Shown piece by piece: positions 22,574 through 32,166 of a stretch of 64,000 nucleotides of DNA (positions are counted from its first letter, which is position 1; the number at the start of each line of letters is the position of its first letter). A program made the position numbers and the translations under genes. The DNA is from Taiwanofungus camphoratus. Its lineage: Eukaryota > Basidiomycota > Agaricomycetes > Polyporales > Taiwanofungaceae. The DNA is taken from positions 682,001 through 746,000 of the forward strand of contig CP021222.1 in NCBI GenBank assembly GCA_003999685.1. Direction: 5' to 3'. The notes beneath the pieces are model-generated. The model was not told where the DNA came from. It saw only the letters and a program-made list of their open reading frames with translations, and ran no database searches.

Positions 22574-23896
22574 GGTTCGGTGGTCCCGATAGTCTTTTGC
22601 ATTCGTGGTAAAAGTGCCCGCGTATATAGCATGACCGTTATCAGCCCCCTGGACTTGTTTCGCCTCTGAGCTGGTCGTCGTTCCAATTGGTATCACGAGA
22701 GGGGCGTCTCGAGCAGTAAGTCGTGCTCCGGCGGCTGGCCCATTGAGTCTTTTGAGTGTATTTCTAATTTCTGTCCCACCATCCCCGTCAGTGCCTGGTA
22801 CCTGCAACTACCAGTAAGTAGTAGTTGAGATTGGATTAGTGGTGAGCTGCCATTGCCAACGATCCTAGCCACGTGATCGGTATTCGCTAGTTTACTACAG
22901 ACGAGTTGGACGAGTCTTCGTCGAATACTGTCGCGTACATACATACGTAACTCTACTCAATCCCCACAATCCTCTACAGTCTTGAAACTTTGAGCACGCA
23001 TAATTCATGGCGGAGAACTCGGTCTAACTGATAACTGATTGAATCTTAGCTAGACTCGCTCTTCCTGCGGCCGGCGCACCACATATGTAGTGCTTCTTTT
23101 CTACTAGTATTCGTTTGGATGGTTCGGACACCGCAAAACAATTTCTAGGAATTACTAGCAGACTCTGCTAGGAAGTTGATATTCTGAACATTGGTCGTGT
23201 TTCAGAAAGATCTGTGGGCTACATTCGCTGCTGTGAACTGGCGAAAGGTACAATCTTTGTGTTCGTTCTTCAGTGAGGCGCGACACCGACTAAACGCATC
23301 AAGGCATCTTTACCATCTTCATTGCATCCATGGGTAGCCTCAGAAGCCGTTTCGTCGCGCTCCTGCGCTCCGTCACAAATGTCGATACGCGGTGACTATA
23401 TGTAAGGTTCGTGATGCTTGATTGCTTCCACCATTTCTCACGACTGTACGTTGACACCATGTGAATCGGGGAGGCTAGACTTCAGATAAGTGCGAATGCA
23501 ACAATGGAAACAAGTGGATCTCCGCCCTGGTGCGCTCTGCGGAACAAGATATGCGAGACACCTGACTTCAAGTTCTTCAGGTACCACGATCTTTTGACCT
23601 TTCAGGAATGAGGGACGATAGCCGGCATGTACCTGAGCGTTGAGATGCGGTCTGTATACACTCGTCCGATGGCCGAGGACACACATATTGCATGCGGCGA
23701 GCAAGGAGATGACTCAGGGCGTCTACACTACTAATTAGGCATGAAGTTCCCGAAGGATTTACACTGTCCGATTCGGATTGGTATGTACCTATCAGAGAAT
23801 GGAGCATTGCGATCTATTTATTAACTGTAGTCTTGAAATTGTCCCTTGGCCCTCTGCCCTGCTCGTAGGATCCTCACGATATACTTGATCATCAAG
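22574..23896. other. Intergenic between P450-1 and membrane protein copy C
   Basis: Short ORFs only. No repeat or RNA gene recognised. It includes the 3' flank of P450-1 and the 5' flank of copy C. Confidence 0.5.
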
Positions 23897-25358
23897 ATGA
23901 CAGTATCATTGCAGAAGGCTGAACTCATTGGAGTAATTCTTGAATCACTTACTTATGGTCTGTGCTGGCCCTCAATATTTTCATTGCGTGCTAAAGGTGT
24001 TCATTGGACAGGCGCTTACTTCATAATTTTTGCTCAATGTTCGAGTGCCATCCGAAGCTTTCAACAAAATTGGGAGTCACTGTGGCGTTCAGGAAGCTCT
24101 ACACGATCCTCTGTAGAGCCCATCAAGACTGATGTCTTCCTTGAACGGCATACAAGACCATCGCGCGGACTGTATTTACCACTAACAGCTGCGCTACTGT
24201 TTATTTTGATCACGATGGTAAGATTTGTGGGGCCAGAACTTTTGAAACTTCCAGGACTCATGATTCTGTTCAAAGCACTTGGTAGTGGATATTGTCCGTG
24301 TCGTGGATGCGTTCACGGGCAACGAGTTGAATCCGCTTAACCCGGCGCTATATTATGGAGACCTCAGAGCATTCGCGAGCGTGTTCAAGACGGTCATATA
24401 TACGAGTGTGACGGTAGTATCGGATGCATTTATTGTGAGGCATTCACTTTAATACTTATCGCTGCTGCTTAAGATCGAAACCGTCAGGTATACCGCACTT
24501 TCATAGTGTGGGATCGCAGCTATGTCTTGATCGCCTTGCCATTCTTGTTGTTTCTCGCAGACACGGGTATGCATATCCTCTGCCTCTACGCTGAACGCAA
24601 TCTTACAAGATTTTGTTTGCAGCAATGGGGTACACGGCCGCATCCACTCTAACTCATATTACACCCGACCAGGCATTCTACGCCAAGCAGCTGTCTCGAC
24701 GTACTCAAGCATTCTACTCCCTCACCGTGAGCTTGAATGTGCTGTGTACATGTGAGGACCACGATGTCTTTTGTATATAGCGATGCTGATGAAACGATCA
24801 CAGTGTTCATTGCGTTCAAGATATGGAGGATACAGAGGGAGAGGGGCGCTAATTGGGATATGAAATCGACGTTCTCGCGCGTGACAGTGATTGCAATTGA
24901 GTCATGTTTGTGAAGTCTTCACTTTTTCCTGGTATGCTGTACGATTTATTTTTGATGACATTCCAGGCGCGGTCTACTCGGCGTTCTTATTCGTCCTTAT
25001 CGGTACGTATGCAGGTGATTCGCCTGCTATGTTCATTATCCTTGACATGGTGTGTATATTTCCTGGATGTTAATTTGGCTCAAAGGTCTTACTCACCAAC
25101 TTGTTCTTTCCTCGCAGATGTCACCCATCATAGTATGTTTTCGCATTCCCTTCGTTTATTTACCCCTTCTGATATTTGATCCAGGGAATTGTGTTTTCGT
25201 CTGTTATTATTCGCGTCGGAAAAGGTGTCAGCCATGGCGATGAAACATCGCAGCTACCCTACGACCTTCGCAACGTCTCTAACCCACGTCAAGAGACTCC
25301 AGTTGATCACGATACCGGATCCATGAGAAAGTCGCTCACGGAGGCATCCCATGTCTGA
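23897..25358 (+). CDS. Multi-pass membrane protein, Agaricomycete-expanded family (copy C)
   Basis: Nine exons (23897-23957, 24012-24217, 24276-24434, 24488-24566, 24623-24751, 24804-24905, 24967-25049, 25118-25132, 25185-25358) sum to 1008 nt, 335 aa. Exon phases match copy B exactly, including the 15-nt microexon (M-S-P-I-I). Start MTVSLQKAELIGVILESLTY; later blocks are LYLPLTAALLFILITM, TVIYTSVTVVSDAFI, VLIALPFLLFLADT, TQAFYSLTVSLNVLCT, AFLFVLIGTYAGDSP and GIVFSSVIIRVGKGVSHGDE. Exon 2 carries about 30 extra residues compared with B. About seven membrane spans are predicted by eye. It lies in opposite orientation to A and B, beyond P450-1. A LINE copy begins about 75 bp after its stop codon, so its 3'UTR or terminator is probably replaced by LINE sequence. 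Confidence 0.8.
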
Positions 25359-25419
25359 TGTCGGAGAGAAATGTTTTATTTGTTCAATTCCTTGACATGA
25401 TTTACGTTTACTTTTTGAT

Positions 25420-25432
25420 GGCGATGACGGTT
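25420..25432. repeat. Target-site duplication of truncated LINE, left copy
   Basis: The 13-mer GGCGATGACGGTT occurs here and at 28828-28840. Confidence 0.9.
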
Positions 25433-25756
25433 TTTTTTTTTTTTTTTTTTTTTTTAATTCCTCGGGTTTATACTCCATACAACGTAGGTACATGTAGAGT
25501 AATAATGATAGTAAGTGGGCATCCGCGCCCGCATGAGCGGCACACCTACAGTTTTCGGTGACCTCGTTATGTGGCGTGGGCATGTAATCCGACAAAGTCT
25601 GACAGGAAGCGTACAGTCGCCATATGACGCCATACCCGACCCCGACCTGTTTTTCGCGCTCTGTGTGTTTTGCTCGGCCCGGTACCCGTTCCGTCGGCAA
25701 AACACTTAAGGAACTGAGTCTAGCCCTACAGGTTTCGGGCCTCAGTTATCTGTTGG

Positions 25757-26920
25757 TTAGACGGGAGGGTCTTCGCGGATGCTGGGTTCCGCTATCCCCT
25801 CGTCTATCCAGTTATGGTACATTTCAAACGCCTTTGCCTCGGTGTCGTACCACTCACAGAAATCCCGGTACTTTCCACCCAGGGCGATGGTCATACCAGG
25901 ATCTAAATGTCGGTCTGCATGGAACTGTTGCCAGGCCGCTTGTCTTCCGACAGTGTGGCACATTAGCCGGGCTCGAGTGAATGTTCTCGTGCGCACAGCT
26001 TCAGCTTCAAGCAGAGATTCTGCTAGAATCTCCGCCCAATCGAATGTGGAGACCATCGGGTTAAGCCGAAGGAACTCCATGATGTCATCCGGGGTCCAAC
26101 CCTTTTGTTCAGGGGGCCCCATCAGAAGCGGATCACGAGGACCCTGTTGGCGCTTCGTCCTGATCCAGAATGGACAGTCGAAGAGCATGTGTTCCCTGGT
26201 TTCCTCCGCTCCGCATAGGCAGAGGTGGGGGCCAAGAATGTTGAACCGAGAGCGGTATTCACCGCCAGGGAAATGGTTGGTAAGCACGCGACATACGCGT
26301 GCCACCTCCTTGTTGGACTTGCCAGCTGCCTTCAAGACCCACGTGCCCTTGGCCGTAGTCTCGTGCAGAGGTAAGGCGTCCTCGGTTACTTTCCATAACC
26401 GTCGGCCGCGATAACTGGGGTTATCGACTTGTGTCCCCCAGCGTTTCTTGACCCTTGCCTTTACGCGGGCAAGGGCCATCGATTGTGAGATGAATTCCGG
26501 TTGGGGATCATCCAATGCTTTCTTCGCGAGTTCATCAACGAATTCGTTCTGAAAAATGCCTTTATGGGATGGAACCCATAAAAGGACGATGCGCCGGCGT
26601 TCATCTGCATCGAGGAATGCTCGGACGTGTTGAGAGGCCATGACCGCCGCCATTTGCGACGGCCCGACTTCCGGCTTAAAGATTCGGTCAAGTGCCGATT
26701 GGTTATCGGAACAGACCGTGAGGGTGGTGATGTGGGCAGGGACGTCACGGACCGCTTCTCGCAGCCCGCGCGCCAATGCCAGCATCTCCGCATCGAAGCT
26801 TTGGACCTTTCCGGCCCCAAATCTTCCATGGGCAACGTGATCTTCCCCGTCAATGACAAGCCACGCGCTACCAGATCTCACTGTGGGCGCATTTGCATAC
26901 GATCCATCAGTGAACAGCAT
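25757..26920 (-). pseudogene. LINE copy 2, RNase H part
   Basis: Open from LFTDGSY to the C-terminus, with catalytic residues kept (Asp in LFTDGS, Glu in FDAEMLALA, Asp in VCSDNQSA, Asp in NEFVDELAKK) and the same CLCGAEETREHMLFDC knuckle. Upstream it is cut by the solo LTR, and the element is 5'-truncated, so it cannot act on its own. Confidence 0.88.
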
Positions 26921-26937
26921 TCGCCCTTCTGGCTGGG

Positions 26938-27508
26938 TGTTACGGGGGGTCTACGCCCGTAGATGACTACCATGACGGGGGGTCGTTGAGTAGTCAGGCG
27001 CGAAGTGTAAACGAGGAGTCAGCCTGGCTGACGACGAGTACACGTCTAAGTCTTCAACCGCTAGCCCAACGGTCTCGAGAGAGTTGCGGGCTAAGTCACA
27101 GCCTAAGTCCTAGTGTAGTCACAAGGATATAGATGGTCTAAGGCGACCCGTTGAATAGACAAAGGTATAGAGGCCTAAGCCCAGTCGTAAAGTACAAATG
27201 GTAACGACAGCACCAAAGTACACAGTGTAACTAAGGAGGACAAGATTGGGGTGCTCCACAGTGAGCCAACCCCTTAAGTACTATGGTGGGTTTAGGGCAA
27301 GCCAGCCCTCACTCCCACGGGTACCAGCACCTAAGCGTCCATAAGTCAGAGGCCCAAGTGGTCCCTTCTGAGGAACAGTCCATAACTAAGCGGGTGACGG
27401 TCAGCCCGTCAGGAATAATGGTGATAATTGTAAGTGTACACGACCCGCTAGTCCGGTATAGTGAAGAGAAATGAAAATGTATGTTCGCACCATTATCGCC
27501 TTGTAACA
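26938..27508. mobile_element. 571-bp solo LTR (Ty3/Gypsy-type) inserted into LINE copy 2
   Basis: It begins TGTTACGGGGGG and ends CTTGTAACA, so it has TG...CA ends with a TGTTAC/GTAACA terminal inverted repeat. The 5-bp duplication CTGGG is at 26933-26937 and 27509-27513. The uninterrupted site is visible in LINE copy 1 (near 5812-5822), which confirms the borders to the base. No internal retrotransposon genes remain, so it is a recombined solo LTR. Confidence 0.92.
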
Positions 27509-27513
27509 CTGGG

Positions 27514-28827
27514 CCAACTGGCGCCGGAATTCTGGCCACCAGGTGAACTCCAGCCAGTCGGCGAATTCAGGAGAGCTTTTGTTTGGACCTTTTCCATCCA
27601 AGAACATCCGCTCAAAACGATCTTTGTACCGATCCACGACCCGGTCTCCGGGCCGCGCCTCCGGGTGGAGGGGTGCAAAGTCTTCTGATGACTGCCTCCC
27701 GATACGATCTATGAACGTCATCGGGGTGACAGCCTGTTTTTTGCCACGTCGCGAATTAAGTGGCCATGGCGCAGTGATATTGGTGACGTTGGTCGCCCAA
27801 TATGGTGGAAGAGCGGCCCTCATTGGGTGCCCTTCATGAACTCGCCGCGCTCTGAGCACAGCTTTTTCCATGTATCGGTCGACCTGGATGTGGATGGGGA
27901 CCAACCCACCCAGCATTTCCATCGCCCCGATCGGTGTGGTCTTGAAACAGCCGGTGATCCACCTGGCTGCTCTAGACTGAGCGGTCTGTAGTTCTTTTGC
28001 AGCCCATTTGAGGCCCTTCCACTGTGGGTTCCACCACAGTTGAGCGCCGTATAGCATCAGCGGAACGACGTGCGCTATATAGAGCCGTCGTTTGTTGATG
28101 GGATGGAATCCGCGTGCCGAATTACCGAGCATGCGGAGTGCATTGCACGTGCTGGCCGCCTTATTGGCGTAGAACCGCACGTGTGCATGGAAGCTAAGCT
28201 TGGGGTCTAAAAAGAACCCAAGATAGCGCATCGTGTCCTTTGCTCACAAAGTGACGTCATGTCCATCAGTCCGGATGGTTAGATCCGGACCAAGGGGTCG
28301 GGAAGTCGAATACCCCTTCCGGCGCTTCCAGAAGTGCATCAACTCCAGCTTGTCTCCTTCGACGCCTAAACCTAAGCGGTTCAGGTCGCCTACGAGATTA
28401 TGGAAGACATCCGCCAAAATGGCGTTATTCTTCAAAATAAGGGCTTGCGGGCTGTCATCAACAGTCTTCGGCGAAGCCGCCATGATGAGACCGTCGTCCA
28501 CATAGAACTGAGTCCCGGTTCGGCCCGGTTGTACCAAATGGACTGGTGCCCACTTGTGTATAACCGGTGCAATATAAATCCCAGATAGAATCGGGGATAG
28601 ACTCGATCCTTGACCGACTCCGACATCAAAGTCAGATGGATCGGTTAAGGTACCGTTAAACAAGAATCGGGTTTTACGCCCGATCAAGTAATTTGCCATG
28701 AAATTACAGAGCTTACTATTGAAGCCCTGCTTTCGCATGATTCCTACCAGCGCATCATGATTGATGGACGGGTAGAATTGGGACACATCGAGCAATAGCA
28801 CCGATGGGATAAGGTTGCGTGCCCATG
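27514..28827 (-). pseudogene. LINE copy 2, RT C-terminal half and connector
   Basis: The connector ORF starts MRYLGFFLDPKLSFHAHV at 28231, and the RT palm with TQFYVDDGLIMAAS lies at 28244-28827. The two are separated by the same TGA as in copy 1 (28244-28246), with ATG 12 nt further on. The RT part is truncated just before the first catalytic motif block. Confidence 0.88.
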
Positions 28828-28840
28828 GGCGATGACGGTT
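28828..28840. repeat. Target-site duplication of truncated LINE, right copy
   Basis: Exact repeat of GGCGATGACGGTT at 25420-25432. Confidence 0.9.
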
Positions 28841-29225
28841 GTCCGACGACATACATGTCATTGTAATACATGCATTTTATAATTCAATGTGCAGACGGTT
28901 GCAATTGGTTACGAGGTTTGGATATGGTTCTAAAAACATACTGTCAGTACACATAGACTCATGGCTCCCTGCCTCGGAATGACCGGAAATTTGGCTTCTG
29001 TATCCGGACCTTGATGGTCGCTGATAGTCCTGACAGTTCAACAGGTAACAAACGGTCATTGCAAAACTTCGCAGACTGTGACCACGAATTTACAGCGTTC
29101 ATTTGTTCATATTGCAAAATCCTTTCAGAATGGCGATGGCACTGGCTCAAATGTATACATTGCAATCTTGCATGTGCAACTTGGCCATCACTAAAATCAT
29201 AAAAAGCCACACAATCTTGAATCCC
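28841..29225. other. Intergenic; short zinc-ribbon-like ORF fragment
   Basis: A plus-strand ORF at 29011-29202 encodes a stretch with ICSYCKILSEWRWHWLKC followed by IHCNLAC, that is paired CX2C motifs 14 residues apart around a Trp-rich core. It has no recognisable continuation and may be a decayed fragment. Nothing else seen. Confidence 0.3.
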
Positions 29226-29470
29226 ACCTGTCACACTCTGTAAAAAAGGATAGTAGTCCCCAAATCGTGCCAGGTGACTATTACCGCGACTAAACCAGGG
29301 AGGACAGTCACGCATTAGTTGCTCGAATTGACTACATGTTGACTGATGTGTGACTATTTTCTCCAAATCCAGAAGCGGGAATCGAGAAAAATGACTAGTT
29401 AGTCAATTGGCACGATTTGGGGACTAGGATTGTGACTAGGTTGACTATCCTTTTTTACCGAGTCACAGGT
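29226..29470. mobile_element. MITE-like element with long imperfect terminal inverted repeats
   Basis: The left arm (29226-29272) and the reverse complement of the right arm (29409-29470) share ACCTGT, GTAAAAAAGGATAG and TAGTCCCCAAATCGTGCC; the right arm has an extra segment of about 15 nt in the middle. Total length is about 245 bp with no ORF. It looks like a non-autonomous DNA transposon. I could not define a target-site duplication, so family is unknown. It ends less than 80 bp from the UbiA stop codon. Confidence 0.7.
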
Positions 29471-29546
29471 ACATGAGAACACAATGCTACCCTTGAAGTC
29501 TAGAGTCAATGTAAGAAACACTATGAGAGGAAAAGCGGGTAATCAA

Positions 29547-30639
29547 TCAGAGAGCCATGAGATTCCACCGTGCATGAGCCGCAAGAGAGTGGACAAAAAG
29601 AAGCCAAATCTGTGCATGCATCATAAGAGGCGGGTCTCGTCAAATATGAGGTACATACATTATATATCAAATATGATTTCTTATCTTCCTCTACTTTCCT
29701 AAACCGATAATACCGATACGCTACCCAGATGCCCAAGCTAATGAGCACCGCACTGCTTAGCAGGCCGATACTCCATGCATAGCTCAGGAAGCCGGACCAA
29801 AAGAGCAGTACGCAGGTAGTGAAGTGGCGCGATCCTTCGGGACAAAGGATGGGGAGGGTAACTCGGCCGAGAGCGCGATCACCGGCAACGTCAGGGAAAT
29901 CCTGTGTTTGTATGGTGGTAAATATCACCATGGCGCTACAGAGGATGGATTCTAAAGCAATGAAGTCGAGGTTCGTGGTAGAACCTGCATGCAGCGTGAG
30001 ACTTGCAGTGACAGAGTACCTATGCCTCGATTAATCTTACCCATGATTTTTGTGGCACCAATTTCGAAAGAGACATATCCAGGGACATTGCACAGGTTCT
30101 TCCCCAAAAAGTGACCGGCAAGTCCGAGTTCATCATAGCACACCGTTGTCAATGTCAAACACGCGCTTGCTAGCGCGACGTCCCAGCCGTAGCATAATGA
30201 CGTTCCTATGCATAACGGCACTAGAAGCCATCGAAGGATGCATGCATGTTCTACGGATATGAGCCTAGATGGCAGTGGGCGCCATGGACGATTTACCGCA
30301 TCCTCCAGAACACTCCTGTATTGGTTTGACACATTACACTGTAGCAAATGGAGCCATATCCAAAGGACGGCGTGAAGAAAGCGAACAAAGGAGTGGACAG
30401 GGGCCGAAACACACGCAAAAACTGACTTGAAATGAGGGAGGTGAATGAACTTACAAGAGGCTGTTACAGAGAACATTAGGGTGACTTACTACAGGGAGGA
30501 CAATAGTCTTGTAGTCCGTGTACGTAAAGAGGATAAGTGTCCGGATCCAGTTACGCAAGGCTGAGAAGCACAAGCTCAATAACGGGCGGATAGATATGAC
30601 AGGGAAAGTACGCTTCGACGCCATTGCGTGGGGAGGCAT
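29547..30639 (-). CDS. UbiA-family membrane prenyltransferase / UbiA-type terpene cyclase
   Basis: Four exons (30490-30639, 30041-30425, 29659-29984, 29547-29609) join to 307 aa, a normal length for the family. The first Asp-rich motif is in NQYRSVLEDAVNRPWRPLPS and the second in QTQDFPDVAGDRALGRVTLP (DxxDxxxD); both bind Mg2+-diphosphate in UbiA enzymes. Several hydrophobic helices are visible, for example VLWIWLHLLQC, CLTLTTVCYDELGLAGHFLG, LESILCSAMVIF and ILRWLLVPLCIG. Homologues include aromatic prenyltransferases and Fma-TC-like membrane-bound sesquiterpene cyclases; sequence alone does not separate these. Four P450 genes surround it, which argues for specialised terpenoid or meroterpenoid synthesis rather than ubiquinone or heme A synthesis. 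The start could also be the Met five codons later. Confidence 0.88.
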
Positions 30640-32166
30640 GCAGGAGCCGCTTGAACTAAGGTGGTCCGTCTAAATGAAAGACACGATAAAAGGACGGCGG
30701 AGCGGGTATTTGAGTCGATGATCTCTGAAGTTGACTTCATAATTATCATCAACAGCAAGCGAGCGCAGCGGCGAGGAGCACGGACAGAGCGCGTAATTGA
30801 GCAAGACTACAGGCTCCCACATAGGGTTGCTACAGATGCGCTGGTGCGCACGTTGATTTATGCGGTACCATGGCAGTACGTACTGCGCGCCATAGAATCA
30901 GTCCATCATCTGAAAGACGTGTCTTCGGATGCACACGAAACGCTCTCGTACTAGATGCAGGCCACGTCATGTTACGGACTTCAACACGACTCGGAACCAT
31001 CCATGCTACACACATACGAGTGTGAGTATCAGAACTGTTTGACAATGCAAAGAGAATTCACTGGCATCAAGACCATCTTTGATCCTGCTAGGATGCTATC
31101 AGGCTGAAAAGTGTGTCCGCGCTGACGGCCTGCGCGGTGTGATTGTGAAAGATGTGATCGTAGAAAATACGCCCGAATCGGGAGCTGACTGAGCATGAGG
31201 ACCTCGGGCGCTACATGCAATGTTGATCTGTCTTCCCGCACACCGTCAGAGGATTCAGAATCGCACATTTTGCGCCTGTATTCATGTGTATCACCGGGCG
31301 GGAAGAACCATTCTGTTCGTGATGACTTCTCGTTCGCAACTGCATCAGGAAAACTGGAAATCCACTTACGGGCTGATGTCAGTGATTTCAGAGGCCTCAG
31401 AAACCTTCAGTTGGTCAGCTGTCAGAACCTGAAAATTTCGGGGATTTCCGGTGCTCAGATTTCTCAGAGCCTGAACTTTCAATCTCGCAACTTCCTGGGC
31501 ACATATCATAGTAGAACTGGTACCAAATGTTTCAATAGTATATTAAATATATTTTTACAGAAGCACTAAGAGAAATATTGAGATGTGCTCATGTGGGAGC
31601 CAAAAGTGTACATTTCGGTCAGAGGCTTCAGACAGTCAGGTGATCAGCAATTTCCACTTTTCCTGATGGCCATGATGTGCCAAATGAATTCGAGTAGGAG
31701 GTCCCGAACTCTTTTCTTATGCCAATTCCACGTAAACCCGATGAAATCCAGTCTTTCATCACTGCTCACAGAACTGTCATGTTTCTGTACGTCAAGGCAT
31801 ATGATATAAGCTTGACACTGTTCTGATCTTGCCATTCTATCAATCGGGGCGCTGTTCTGAGCCCCTTACAGATCAGATACGGATATTCTGAGGCACCAAG
31901 GTTGAAGGAAGTATCTGTATCTAGTCTGCCTGGGGAGACTGTCTTGCAGCGTCTTGGAAGTGTTTCGAGCTCATTCTCGCTCGGGGAAAGCAGTACCTGA
32001 GAATTTGCTTTTCATCATTATAGTCACTTCTCACACGTCAGGCTCAAGAGATTATCACGATACGAGGCCTCTTATATCCAAGCAATCAAAGGGGTACTAT
32101 AAATTGGACGACACTTCAGATAAGTCTGTATGATTACATGGAAAGGTTCGCAAATGGCACTAAAAC
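30640..32166. other. Intergenic between UbiA and P450-2
   Basis: 1.5 kb holding the UbiA promoter (right of 30640) and the 3' flank of P450-2. Short ORFs have no family resemblance. The stretch 31370-31660 contains repeated TCAGA-type words and weak palindromes, but no bounded element could be defined. Confidence 0.45.

Larger units (their letters stand above)
25433..28827 (-). mobile_element. 5'-truncated second copy of the Tad1-like LINE, split by a solo LTR
   Basis: The T run 25431-25455 is the poly(A) tail. The sequence then matches the first copy from its 3' end to the middle of the RT domain (just before WARNLIPSV), with scattered substitutions only. Truncation at the 5' end is typical of incomplete target-primed reverse transcription. 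A 13-bp duplication flanks it. It sits just past the stop codon of membrane protein copy C, inside the P450/UbiA region. The solo LTR at 26938-27508 inserted later. Confidence 0.93.

Noticed and set aside
31370-31660. TCAGA-rich stretch as a transposon
   Set aside because: Weak short repeats only; no terminal repeats or target-site duplication could be defined.
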